The notes below the pieces were generated by a model. The model was not told where the DNA came from and did no database searches. It saw nothing but the letters and a program-made list of their open reading frames with translations. A program made the translations under genes and the position numbers. This document shows, piece after piece, positions 36,612 through 45,771 of a stretch of 64,000 nucleotides of DNA (position 1 is the first letter of the stretch; every line of letters starts with the position of its first letter). Source of the stretch: Candidatus Gastranaerophilales bacterium (lineage in GTDB: Bacteria; Cyanobacteriota; Vampirovibrionia; Gastranaerophilales; Gastranaerophilaceae); assembly GCA_900769645.1 (NCBI GenBank), contig CAAGHI010000063.1, positions 1-64,000 of the forward strand, given 5' to 3'.

Positions 36612-37670
36612 ATGTTATTCAATTCGCACAAAAAAACAAGTATGGAAACTGAGATTTTTGAGCAGGCAGATGTGCTTAAAAATCTTTTGGATACGCATAT
36701 TAGTGACGACAATTACATTTTGTTTGATATTCCTGTTGATATATCGAAAGTTGTATTTGTAGCAAGTGGCTCGTCTTACCACTGTGCAAGATATGCGGCA
36801 GACTTGTTTGGAAATATTGCCGGAATTGAGGCAAGGGCGATTTATTCAAGTGAGTTTTTGTTAAAGGCTGCAATTCCACATGAAAGCGACATTTTGTACG
36901 TGTTTATAACTCAATCAGGTGAAACTTCTGACACAAATTCTGCTTTGAGAAAGGCGAAAGAGTTTGGAATGCGTACGCTTTGCATAACAAATAAAAAAGG
37001 TTCGACGATTTGGGAAGCCTCTGATTTCAAGATTGATTGTTGTGCAGGTGAAGAAAAAAGTATTGCCGCAACTAAGTCTCTGACAACGCAAATGCTTTGT
37101 TGCACCTTGCTTGTTTTGAAATATGCTGCGCATAAAGGAATTGATATTTCCCACTACATTGAGGAATTAAAGACTCTTTCTGACTATATTGAAAAAACTT
37201 ACGAATTGCACTCTGAAATCAAAGAGTTGGCGAAGTTTTTAGCTAAGTTTAAAAATATAGTTGTTACGGCAGACGGAATTTCTTATGCACTAGCCAAAGA
37301 AGCGTCGTTGAAAATAAAAGAAACTTCCTACATTAACGTGTATTCAAATATTTTGGGTGAATTTATGCATGGGCACGTTGCTATTTTGAATAATAAGCCG
37401 GCAATGGTGCATATTTCTGTGAATGAATTGAGTTACACGGCGATTAAGAATTTGAGCAAGATTGCTGAGGATTATAATCCTCCTCTTGCGATAATTGGCT
37501 GTTCAAATGATAAATTATCACCAAAATTCAATATTGATGTTAATTGTGAAAGTACAATTGTGAAATCATTCTGTTTAGTTGTAATTGCGCAACTTTTGGC
37601 GCTAGAAATTGCGACAGTACTTGGGCGAAATGTTGACAAACCGCATGGGTTACATAAAGTTGTTCAGTAG
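36612..37670 (+). CDS. SIS-domain sugar isomerase/deaminase (GlmS C-terminal-like)
   Basis: 352 residues with two SIS domains (VFVASGSSYHCARYAADLF; VTADGISYALAKEASLKIKET) and no glutamine amidotransferase domain. This is the size of AgaS, FrlB or NagB-II type enzymes acting on amino-sugar phosphates. The opening METEIFEQADVLKNLL matches the linker of GlmS. GGAG lies before ATG 36612. The next gene, prepilin C, starts ten bases after its stop and has no promoter of its own, so they share a transcript. Confidence 0.8.
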   Translation: MLFNSHKKTSMETEIFEQADVLKNLLDTHISDDNYILFDIPVDISKVVFVASGSSYHCARYAADLFGNIAGIEARAIYSSEFLLKAAIPHESDILYVFITQSGETSDTNSALRKAKEFGMRTLCITNKKGSTIWEASDFKIDCCAGEEKSIAATKSLTTQMLCCTLLVLKYAAHKGIDISHYIEELKTLSDYIEKTYELHSEIKELAKFLAKFKNIVVTADGISYALAKEASLKIKETSYINVYSNILGEFMHGHVAILNNKPAMVHISVNELSYTAIKNLSKIAEDYNPPLAIIGCSNDKLSPKFNIDVNCESTIVKSFCLVVIAQLLALEIATVLGRNVDKPHGLHKVVQ

Positions 37671-37680
37671 GGAGTGTGTA

Positions 37681-38522
37681 ATGAGAAAATTTGATTTACA
37701 AAAGTTGTTAAAAATGAAAAGCCACCTAATTGCTGCGTGGAATGATACGCTTCTCGGGGGGGGGGCAGTGCTCCGCACGTAGCCCTCTGTAACAATTTAC
37801 GTAAAGTAGCATTCACATTGGCTGAGGTTTTAGTCACCCTCGGTATCATTGGTATTGTTGCGGCACTTACAATTCCTTCTCTTATCCAAAAACATCAAGA
37901 AAAAGTTACGGTTACACGTTTAAAACAAACGTATTCGATTTTTTCGCAAGCAGTTGAATTGGCGCAAATTGATTATGGTGACATTAATTTTTGGAGCGAT
38001 GAAGTATCTCAAGATGAACAAGAGTTGGTTGATTTATTTTATAAACGAATTACTTCGCACGTAGATACAGTTAAAAATTGTGAGGTGTCAGATGTATACA
38101 GCTTTTGTAAGGATTTAAGTGTGAAGTATAAGACTTTAGATGGGCAAAGAACTTCTGTTACTGCAATGACTGCACATAGTGGAATTTTAAAAAATGGGGT
38201 TATTTTCTCTATTTATATTCGAAGATCTGGTGACAAATGGTGGGGAAGTTATGCAATGATTACTGTTGATATTAATGGAGAAGCAGGACCAAATGTTATA
38301 AGCAAAGATGTTTTTGCATTTTTAATTGCTGATTACACTTCAAATTGGGATAAATATGAAAAACCAATGGTTTATCCTAATGGTTATTATTATAATTTGG
38401 ACGAATGCTTGACTTTATTTAATACTAAGTGTACCGCTTGGGTATTGAAGTATGAAAATATGGACTATTTACATTGTCCTGACAAGCTTTCAGAAGATGG
38501 AAAACATTCGTGTAAAGAATAA
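37681..38522 (+). CDS. G-run prepilin C (interrupted frame)
   Basis: ATG 37681 follows GGGAG and the stop of the SIS gene. The frame MRKFDLQKLL... reaches G10 (37756-37765) and stops at TAG 37780. Eleven G give 280 residues: a 44-residue leader ending SAPHVALCNNLRKVA, then FTLAEVLV and a membrane helix, a globular part, DINGEAGPNVISKDVF and a Cys-rich tail. The segment after the run (GSAPHVALCNNLRKV) is shared with prepilins D, E and F. As written it is off. Confidence 0.75.
37756..37765 (+). repeat. Homopolymer G10 in prepilin C
   Basis: Ten G after GCTTCTC and before CAGTGCTC; the near-palindrome GCTCCGCACGTAGC (37770-37783) follows. Confidence 0.9.
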
Positions 38523-38633
38523 AATATTTACTAAAATTTTTATTCCAAAACTATTGTATATTATCATAATTTGCGGTATAATTTTCGTATTGAAAAGTAG
38601 TAGTAGGACAACTTGTATAAAAAAGGAGAGATT

Positions 38634-41057
38634 ATGATTAAAAAGTTGACTTCTCCAAAGGCATTGATGGCTCTTTTTGCTACATTGCTAATGGGTGTTT
38701 CGCCTGTTCTTGCAAGCGAAGCTGATTTAGTTGTTCCGAGTATCAAAGATGCAAGTCCTGTAAGCTTCAATTTGTTGCTTCTTGGTATTGCAATCTCTGT
38801 TGTAGGTTTGATATTCGGATTTATTGAATTCTTCAGAATTAAAAAACTAGATGTTCACGCATCTATGGCTGAAGTTGGTAACACAATTTTTGAAACTTGT
38901 AAAACTTACCTTATTCAACAAGGTAAATTTTTGTTTGTATTAGAAGTGTTAATCGGTCTTTGTATCGCTTTCTATTTCGGATACTTGCAACATATGCCTC
39001 TATCTCACGTATTGATTATCCTTGGGTGGTCAGTAATTGGTATTTTGGGGTCTTATGCTGTTGCTTGGTTTGGTATCAGAATGAACACTTTGGCAAATGC
39101 TAGAACTGCTTTCGTTTCTTTGAAAGGAAACCCTTTGAATATCTTGAATATTCCTTTGAAAGCTGGTATGTCAATCGGTGTTTGCCTTGTATCAGTTGAA
39201 CTTATTTTGATGTTGACAATTTTGTTATTTGTTCCTGGTGAAATTGCCGGAGCTTGCTTCATCGGTTTTGCAATCGGTGAATCTTTGGGTGCATCTGCTC
39301 TTCGTGTTGCAGGTGGTATCTTTACAAAAATTGCCGATATTGGTTCTGACTTGATGAAAATTCAATTCGGTATTAAAGAAGATGACCCTAGAAACCCTGG
39401 TGTAATCGCTGACTGTACTGGTGATAACGCTGGTGACTCTGTTGGTCCTACAGCTGATGGTTTTGAAACTTATGGTGTAACTGGTGTTGCGCTTGTTTCT
39501 TTCATCTTGTTGGCTGTTGTTGGTAAAGAAAACCAAGTTCAATTGTTGACTTGGATTTTCGTTATGAGATTCTTAATGATTGTAACATCAGTTGTTGCAT
39601 ACTGGATTAACGGTATAGCTGACAAAATCTATGCTGCTAAAACAGATAAATTTGACTTTGAAAAACCGTTGACTAACCTTGTTTGGTTGACATCAATTTT
39701 GTCTATCGCTATGACATTTGGCGTAAGCCACTGGTTGTTGGCTGATATGGGTAACAACTTATGGCTAGTTCTTTCAGCAATCATTTCTTGTGGTACATTG
39801 GGTGCTGCTTTGATTCCTGAATTTACAAAAATCTTTACTTCTCCAAAAGCTAAACACACAGAAGAAGTTGTTACAGCTTCTCGTGAAGGCGGTTCATCTT
39901 TGACAATCCTTTCTGGTATTGTTTCTGGTAATATGTCAGCTTTCTGGATTGGTATGGTAATTGTACTTTTGATGGGACTTGCTTATGTAGCATCTCTTCA
40001 TATTCCTGATGCAGTAATGATTTATCCATCAGTATTTGCATTTGGTTTGGTAGCATTCGGTTTCTTAGGAATGGGACCTGTTACAATTGCGGTTGACTCT
40101 TATGGTCCTGTTACTGATAACGCTCAATCTGTTTACGAATTGTCTTTGATTGAAGATATTCCTAACGTTGGCGAAGAAATCGAAAAAGAATACGGTTTCA
40201 AACCTGATTTTGAAAACGCTAAAAAATACTTGGAAGAAAATGATGGTGCTGGTAACACATTCAAAGCAACTTCAAAACCGGTTCTTATCGGTACTGCAGT
40301 TGTTGGTGCTACAACAATGATTTTCTCATTGATTTTGGTAATTAAATCTACTTTGGGTATTGAGCCTGAAATGATTTTGAATATGTTGAACCCATACACA
40401 TTGCTTGGTTTCTTGTCAGGTGGTGCTGTAATTTACTGGTTCTCAGGTGCATCTATGCAAGCTGTAACAACAGGTGCATATTCTGCAACTGAATACATTA
40501 AAGACAATATCAAACTTGATGACGCATCTTCTAAGAGCGCAAATGTTGCAAATTCAAAAGAAGTTGTAAAAATTTGTACACAATATGCTCAAAAAGGTAT
40601 GGTAAATATCTTTATCGCATTGTTTGCATTTGCATTGGCATTTGCTTGCTTGTCAGCTCCATCTTGCAGCACATCTGCACCTGTTGCTTTCTTCGTAAGC
40701 TACTTGATTGCAATTGCTGTATTTGGTTTGTTCCAAGCAGTATTTATGGCAAACGCAGGTGGTTGTTGGGATAACGCTAAGAAAATCGTAGAAGTTGATT
40801 TGCAAGAAAAAGGCACACCGCTTCACGAAGCGACTGTTGTAGGTGATACAGTTGGTGATCCGTTCAAAGATACATCATCTGTTGCGATGAACCCAATCAT
40901 CAAATTTACAACATTGTTCGGACTTCTTGCAATGGAAATCGCAATTTCTGAAAGCTTCAGAAATATTGCTCCTATTGCAGGTTGGGTTTTCTTGGTAATT
41001 GCATTGATTTTCGTAATTCGTTCATTCTATGCAATGAGAATTCCTACAAGAAAATAG
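38634..41057 (+). CDS. hppA: Membrane-bound ion-pumping pyrophosphatase
   Basis: About 807 residues with some 15-16 membrane helices. DCTGDNAGDSVGPTADGFE, GPVTDNAQSVYE and VGDTVGDPFKDTSS are the pyrophosphate- and Mg-binding loops. It couples pyrophosphate hydrolysis to H+ or Na+ export. A cytoplasmic insert (about residues 510-545, GEEIEKEYGFKPDF) is like that of gut Bacteroides enzymes; GNTFKA has Lys where K+-dependent enzymes often have Ala, but pump type cannot be settled by eye. The start is ATG 38634 with AAGGAG five bases upstream. The N-terminus resembles a signal peptide. Confidence 0.92.
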   Translation: MIKKLTSPKALMALFATLLMGVSPVLASEADLVVPSIKDASPVSFNLLLLGIAISVVGLIFGFIEFFRIKKLDVHASMAEVGNTIFETCKTYLIQQGKFLFVLEVLIGLCIAFYFGYLQHMPLSHVLIILGWSVIGILGSYAVAWFGIRMNTLANARTAFVSLKGNPLNILNIPLKAGMSIGVCLVSVELILMLTILLFVPGEIAGACFIGFAIGESLGASALRVAGGIFTKIADIGSDLMKIQFGIKEDDPRNPGVIADCTGDNAGDSVGPTADGFETYGVTGVALVSFILLAVVGKENQVQLLTWIFVMRFLMIVTSVVAYWINGIADKIYAAKTDKFDFEKPLTNLVWLTSILSIAMTFGVSHWLLADMGNNLWLVLSAIISCGTLGAALIPEFTKIFTSPKAKHTEEVVTASREGGSSLTILSGIVSGNMSAFWIGMVIVLLMGLAYVASLHIPDAVMIYPSVFAFGLVAFGFLGMGPVTIAVDSYGPVTDNAQSVYELSLIEDIPNVGEEIEKEYGFKPDFENAKKYLEENDGAGNTFKATSKPVLIGTAVVGATTMIFSLILVIKSTLGIEPEMILNMLNPYTLLGFLSGGAVIYWFSGASMQAVTTGAYSATEYIKDNIKLDDASSKSANVANSKEVVKICTQYAQKGMVNIFIALFAFALAFACLSAPSCSTSAPVAFFVSYLIAIAVFGLFQAVFMANAGGCWDNAKKIVEVDLQEKGTPLHEATVVGDTVGDPFKDTSSVAMNPIIKFTTLFGLLAMEIAISESFRNIAPIAGWVFLVIALIFVIRSFYAMRIPTRK

Positions 41058-41078
41058 TTTGTAAAAACTTGTGATATG

Positions 41079-41116
41079 AAATCGGCTCACTTTTAAAGTG
41101 AGCCGATTTTTTTATT
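41079..41116 (+). terminator. Rho-independent terminator of hppA
   Basis: AATCGGCTCAC and GTGAGCCGATT form a long stem, followed by seven T. Confidence 0.9.
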
Positions 41117-41141
41117 GTTTAGTGCAATTTTTAAATTTTGT

Positions 41142-41322
41142 CATTCTGAAAAGACTGAAAATCAAGTGTATAGCGTAGATTTTCGTCTTATTCAGAATCT
41201 TGCTATATTGGTTAAATAGTATGAATTATGAATAGCAAGAATATTAAGCCTTCATTATGCATTCAGGCTAATATTCTAAGCTTTCAGAATGACTAAAATG
41301 TCACTCCGGACTACGATCCGGA
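41142..41322. repeat. Cluster of three inverted repeats
   Basis: First: 41142-41163 with 41178-41198 (ATTCTGAA...GAAAATC and its complement). Second: AGAATATTAAGCCT at 41238 with AGGCTAATATTCT at 41265. Third: CTCCGGA/TCCGGAG at 41303-41322. No gene fits here. Confidence 0.65.
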
Positions 41323-41334
41323 GTCTGAAATATT

Positions 41335-41943
41335 TTACAATTTTTCAACTATTTCTACAACTTTTTCATGAATTTCTTCAATTGTTTTTGTCGCATCAAG
41401 AACTTTAATTCTGTCAGGTTCTTGTTTGGCAAGTTCAAGATAGCCGTTTCTAACTCTGTTGTGAAAATCAATTCCGGCACTTTCCATTCTATCTTTTTCT
41501 TTTCCGACACGTTTCATTGATGTTTCTACATCGACATCAAAAACGAGAGTTAAATCAGGTTTTTTACCGCCAGTTGCAAGGTTGTTAAGTATATTAATTT
41601 CGTTTATGTCGAGCCCTCTGCCATAGCCTTGATATGCGACAGTTGAATCAATATGCCTGTCGCAAAGTACGATTTCACCCTTTTCGACAGCCGGTTTCAC
41701 GATAATGTCTATATTTTGCGCTCTATCAGCTAAAAATAAGAAGGATTCGCATCTGTCAGAAACCTCTCCATTGTAATTCAATAAGATTTCTCGAACTTTT
41801 TCCCCTAAACCTTTTCCGCCAGGTTCTCGAGTTAGAACCACTTTTTTACCTTTTTTTTCAAAATATTGTGCTAATAAATTCATTTGGGTTGTTTTCCCAC
41901 AACCGTCAGGTCCCTCAAATGTAATAAATAAACCTTGTGTCAT
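41335..41943 (-). CDS. tmk: Thymidylate kinase
   Basis: 202 residues. P-loop GPDGCGKTTQ near residue 10, the DR(E)PGG segment LTREPGG, and the lid/DRY-like LCDRHIDSTVAYQG are diagnostic. It phosphorylates dTMP to dTDP. AAGGAG precedes the ATG. It is divergent from prepilin D. Confidence 0.93.
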   Translation of the reverse strand: MTQGLFITFEGPDGCGKTTQMNLLAQYFEKKGKKVVLTREPGGKGLGEKVREILLNYNGEVSDRCESFLFLADRAQNIDIIVKPAVEKGEIVLCDRHIDSTVAYQGYGRGLDINEINILNNLATGGKKPDLTLVFDVDVETSMKRVGKEKDRMESAGIDFHNRVRNGYLELAKQEPDRIKVLDATKTIEEIHEKVVEIVEKL

Positions 41944-41984
41944 TATAATTCTCCTTGTGTCAATTTTAGCATAAAAACGTAGGC

Positions 41985-42013
41985 TTGAAAGTTGTTATAA
42001 AATATGGTAAAAT
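41985..42013 (+). promoter_or_regulatory. Promoter of G-run prepilin D
   Basis: TTGAAA (41985-41990), 17-base spacer ending AATATGG, TAAAAT (42008-42013). Confidence 0.6.
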
Positions 42014-42046
42014 AAATTTATATAGATGAAAAAGAAAGGAGATTTT

Positions 42047-43086
42047 ATGCAAGAAGAATTTAGAAGAGTCTTCGGGGGGGGGGCAATCGCCTAGAATCCT
42101 CGTCCAAACGGGGAGAGAGAATTTGCGGACGGACGGAATGGAATGAGTCCGGAAAGCGAGCAGATGGAGCGAACTGTGACTGTGTCACAATTGCAGGTGA
42201 GGGGGAAGATGCTACTAGTCGTCATTCTGAGGGAAACAACAATTTACTCCCGAAGAATCTCATGACAGGAAATCAATTAAATTTTTCGCTAAACGCTCAA
42301 GATGACAATAATCTTTTATCCGAAACGGTCATTTCTCGTTTCACGTCTCTCTTTTCACGGTCAAAAGCCGCCTTCACTCTCGCCGAAGGTGCTACGCACG
42401 TAGCCCACTGTAACGATTTACGTAAAGTAGCATTCACATTGGCTGAGGTTTTAATTACCCTCGGCATCATCGGAGTAGTTGCTGCACTCACTTTGCCAAC
42501 AGTTATAAAAAGCTATCAAAAACAAGTAACGGTCACAAAACTTGAAAAGGCGTATACAACTTTAAATCAGGCTTTTAAACAATCTGAGGCTGAGAATGAG
42601 TCGTCTGAATTCTGGGACGATCCATTTGTGACTGGTCCTCAAGTGTATTTTGAAAAATATTTCAAACCATATCTTAATGGGGCAACGCAATGTTTTTCGT
42701 ATAAGGAATGTGGTTATAAAAGTAATCCTCCTTACAAATTTTTAGATAATACTTCTTTTCAGGCTTCAATGTCGGAACATTCTTTAAAGAATGAACGTTT
42801 TGCGTTTTATCTACCTGATGGAACATTTTATTGGATTCATACAGCCGGAGGTTCTGCTGGTGCTGTTGCTCCGTCCAGTGAAGTATATATAGATATAAAT
42901 GGAGGTAAAGAACCGAATCTAATTGGTAAAGACGTTTTTCGATTTCAAAGAGTTACCGGAAAAGGTTTTTATCCTTTAGGATATAATTTATCAGCTGAGT
43001 CTATAAATTCTAGTTGTATAAAGAGCGGTAATCTTTGCGCAGCAAAAATTATGCAGGATGGCTGGAAAATCACTTATCCATTCTAA
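42047..43086 (+). CDS. G-run prepilin D (interrupted frame, duplicated cleavage motif)
   Basis: ATG 42047 (after AAAGGAG) reads QEEFRRVF, reaches G10 (42074-42083) and stops at TAG 42092. Eleven G give 346 residues without any stop across about 300 bases of repeat-derived sequence. The leader holds AAFTLAE at about residue 108 and, after GATHVAHCNDLRKV, a second AFTLAEVLI at about 128; only the second runs into the membrane helix. The globular part has NESSEFWDD, DINGGKEPNLIGKDVF and ends DGWKITYPF. It is a close paralogue of prepilin F. ATG 42262 is in the pilin frame but lacks a Shine-Dalgarno. Confidence 0.75.
42074..42083 (+). repeat. Homopolymer G10 in prepilin D
   Basis: Ten G after AGAGTCTTC and before CAATCG, the same flank as in prepilin G. 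Confidence 0.9.
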
Positions 43087-43096
43087 GTCATATATA

Positions 43097-43124
43097 AAAA
43101 AGACCTCTTTTATTGAGGTCTTTT
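43097..43124. terminator. Bidirectional rho-independent terminator
   Basis: AGACCTC and GAGGTCT with a TTTATT loop, A before and T after. It serves prepilin D and pheS. Confidence 0.8.
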
Positions 43125-43144
43125 ATCTGATTTTTACTAAATTA

Positions 43145-44179
43145 TTAAAATTGTTTCAAAAATCTCACATCATCGTTGAAGAAAAGTCTGATGTCGTCAA
43201 TTGCGTATTTTAGCATTGCAAGTCTTTCAACGCCCATTCCAAATGCAAACCCAGTATAAACATCAGGATCAATTCCAACTCCGCGAAGGACGTTAGGATC
43301 AACCATTCCGCAACCTAGAACTTCTAACCAGCCTGTGCCTGAACAAGTTCTGCAACCTTTGCCTTCGCACATAATACACTGAACATCAACCTCTGCTGAT
43401 GGTTCTGTGAATGGGAAGAAGCTGCTTCTAAATCTTGTTGGACGGCTTGCTCCAAAATATGTTCTGATAAATTCGTTCAAAACACCTTTCAAATCCCCGA
43501 ATGTAATGTCTTTATCAACGTAAAGACCTTCGATTTGGTGGAAAAAATTGTTTTTACGAGCGTTAATATTTTCGTTTCTGTAAACACGCCCCGGGGAAAT
43601 AATTCTGATAGGTGGATTTTTCCCTTCCATTGCGTGGATTTGAGCGTTTGAAGTTTGACTTCTCAAAACTACATTTTTTGCAATTTCTGTATAGAAAGTA
43701 TCTTGAACATCACGTGCTGGGTGATCTTTTGGAACATTCAGTGCGTCAAAGTTGAAGTATTCTGTTTCAACTTCTGGAGCGTTAGCTTGTGGAACAACTG
43801 AAAAACCAAGACTTTGGAAAATTGCAGTAATTTCATTTGTAGTTGATGTCAATGGGTGAACTCTACCCATTTGAGTGTATTTGCCGGGGAGAGTAATATC
43901 AATTCTTTCCTGTTTTAGTTTTTCGTTTAATTCTTTTCTGTAAAACTCGTCGTGTTTTGCTTTCAAGCCTTCTTCAAGTTTTTTTGTGATTTCGTTTGCA
44001 AGTGAACCAACAATTCTCTTGTCATCATTTGACAAGTTTTTCAAGTTTTTCTTGATTTCGTTGAATTCGCCCTTACGGCTTAAATATTTACCACGAATTT
44101 CTTCAATATCGTTAATAGAAGTTGCTTTTGCCAAATCTTCCGTTGCGTTTGCGTATATTTTTTCTAGTTGTTCTTTCAT
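43145..44179 (-). CDS. pheS: Phenylalanyl-tRNA synthetase alpha subunit
   Basis: 344 residues from ATG 44179. N-terminal coiled-coil, then HPLTSTTNEI, the motif 2 region LRSQTSNAQIHAM, FHQIEGLYVD and the motif 3 GFAFGMGVERLAML. The longer frame to 44257 runs into repeat sequence and is not needed; GAGG lies upstream of 44179. PheT is not in the window, so the subunit genes are probably separated. Confidence 0.93.
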   Translation of the reverse strand: MKEQLEKIYANATEDLAKATSINDIEEIRGKYLSRKGEFNEIKKNLKNLSNDDKRIVGSLANEITKKLEEGLKAKHDEFYRKELNEKLKQERIDITLPGKYTQMGRVHPLTSTTNEITAIFQSLGFSVVPQANAPEVETEYFNFDALNVPKDHPARDVQDTFYTEIAKNVVLRSQTSNAQIHAMEGKNPPIRIISPGRVYRNENINARKNNFFHQIEGLYVDKDITFGDLKGVLNEFIRTYFGASRPTRFRSSFFPFTEPSAEVDVQCIMCEGKGCRTCSGTGWLEVLGCGMVDPNVLRGVGIDPDVYTGFAFGMGVERLAMLKYAIDDIRLFFNDDVRFLKQF

Positions 44180-44217
44180 TGGTTTAACCTCTTTTTGTTC
44201 CTGTTTGGGAAAGTTTG

Positions 44218-44285
44218 ACCCCTCTCCCGCATTTCTATTGCTCACTATCATTCGCAAAGAACTGCTCCCTCTCCCTTGGCGAGGG
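44218..44285. repeat. Intergenic CCCTCTCCC/GGGAG-type repeat upstream of pheS
   Basis: ACCCCTCTCCCGC, a central GCTCACTATCATTCGC, and CTCCCTCTCCCTTGGCGAGGG. Related to 26195-26400 and to the leader of prepilin D. Confidence 0.55.
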
Positions 44286-44293
44286 TTTTGTTA

Positions 44294-44911
44294 TTAAATA
44301 ATTTCATTGTGCTGCTTTTCGTAAGCTATTGTTGTCATTGGTCCGTGTCCTGGGAAAACTTTAGTGTTTTCGTCAAGGTTGAACAAAATATCTTTTACAC
44401 TGTGACGGATTTTGTCGAAGCTTCCGCCAAACAAATCTGTTCTGCCAACGCTTTGCTTAAACAAAGTATCTCCCGAAAACAAGTTGCCGTCAACAAGGTA
44501 GCAAACTCCGCCTTCTGTGTGTCCTGCGGTTTGGATAACTTTGATTTTCAAATCGCCAACTTCGATTATGTCGCCGTCTTTTACAAACTTTTCATAAGTC
44601 GGCGGAACACTGTCCGGAACTCCAAAAAGCCTTGTAAAATCATTAATTTTGTTAGAAAGCTCCAAATCGTCTTTGCAAATTACAGCAGGAGCATTAAAAG
44701 TTTTTTTGATGGAATTTAATCCAACAATATGGTCAAAATGTCCGTGTGTAATTAGAATATACTTAACTTTTGCACCAAGTTCGTCAACTGTTTTTTTTAG
44801 TTCCGGAATATCTGCCGGAGCGTCAATAACAACCGCTTTACGAGTGTTTTCGTCAACGATAAGGTACATATTATTTTCAATTAAGCCGGCTACAAATTGT
44901 TTTATAATCAT
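44294..44911 (-). CDS. Metallo-beta-lactamase fold hydrolase (glyoxalase II-like)
   Basis: 205 residues. THGHFDHIVG is the HxHxDH metal motif, followed by AGHTEGGVCY and FPGHGPMT, all as in small YcbL-type hydroxyacylglutathione hydrolase-like proteins. The physiological thioester substrate is unknown. Its start overlaps the stop of kdsA. Confidence 0.85.
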   Translation of the reverse strand: MIIKQFVAGLIENNMYLIVDENTRKAVVIDAPADIPELKKTVDELGAKVKYILITHGHFDHIVGLNSIKKTFNAPAVICKDDLELSNKINDFTRLFGVPDSVPPTYEKFVKDGDIIEVGDLKIKVIQTAGHTEGGVCYLVDGNLFSGDTLFKQSVGRTDLFGGSFDKIRHSVKDILFNLDENTKVFPGHGPMTTIAYEKQHNEII

Positions 44912-45732
44912 TATTTTCTCACCAACTCGAAAATTTCTTTACAAATTTTGAATACTTCTTCTGCTTTGTCTAAGAAAAGCATGTTTGGGCCATCGCATTT
45001 AGCGCATTCCGGATTTGGGTGAACTTCAAAGAACAAAGCGTTTGCACCTGCTGCCATTGCAGCTTTTGCAAGTGTCGGTACAAATCTTCTATCACCGCCT
45101 GATGAAGTTCCGTTTGCTCCGGGAAGTTGAACACTGTGTGTTGCATCAAATACGACGGGGTAACCGAATTGTTGCATAATCGGAATTCCTCTGAAATCGA
45201 CAACTAAATTATTGTACCCAAAAGAGCTTCCTCTGTCTGTCAACAAAATCTGATTATTTCCGGCTTCTTCAACTTTTTTAACCAATGTTCCCATTTGTTC
45301 CGGTGCAAGGAATTGTCCTTTTTTAATATTTACAATTTTTTCAGTTTTGGCTGCAGCAACAAGCAAGTCTGTTTGTCTGCATAAAAAAGCCGGAATTTGC
45401 AAAATATCAGCAACTTCACTAACAGGTTTCGCTTGATCTGGTGTGTGAATATCAGTTACAATCGGTAAACCATATTTGTCTTTGACATTCTGCAACATTT
45501 CAAGACCTTTTTCAAGTCCAGGTCCTCTATAAGAATAAATCGATGATCTGTTTGCTTTGTCAAATGATGATTTAAAAATATAGTTGATGCCTAATTTTTG
45601 TGTAATCTCTTTTAGGCCTTTTGCTGTCTCGTCAAGAATTTCTTGGCTTTCAGCGGCACAAGGTCCGGCAATAATGGTTAATTTGTCGCCACCTATTTCA
45701 AAATCCTTTAGTTTAATTCTCTTCATATCCAT
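44911..45732 (-). CDS. kdsA: 3-deoxy-8-phosphooctulonate (Kdo-8-P) synthase
   Basis: 273 residues. IIAGPCAAES, the FKSSFDKANRSS substrate loop, DIHTPDQA, DRGSSFGYNNLVVD, FDATHSVQ and the closing FEVHPNPECAKCDGPN are the family motifs. The Cys in AGPC is typical of the metal-dependent class. It makes Kdo-8-phosphate for lipopolysaccharide core, evidence of an outer membrane with LPS-like glycolipid. Confidence 0.93.
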   Translation of the reverse strand: MDMKRIKLKDFEIGGDKLTIIAGPCAAESQEILDETAKGLKEITQKLGINYIFKSSFDKANRSSIYSYRGPGLEKGLEMLQNVKDKYGLPIVTDIHTPDQAKPVSEVADILQIPAFLCRQTDLLVAAAKTEKIVNIKKGQFLAPEQMGTLVKKVEEAGNNQILLTDRGSSFGYNNLVVDFRGIPIMQQFGYPVVFDATHSVQLPGANGTSSGGDRRFVPTLAKAAMAAGANALFFEVHPNPECAKCDGPNMLFLDKAEEVFKICKEIFELVRK

Positions 45733-45771
45733 ACTTCAAATTATATTAAAAATATAACTTAAATACAAGCG

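Noticed and set aside
38634..41057. Assignment of hppA as K+-independent from Lys in GNTFKA
   Set aside because: Enzymes with the same insert and motif fall in a separate sodium/proton-pumping clade; the residue rule may not transfer.
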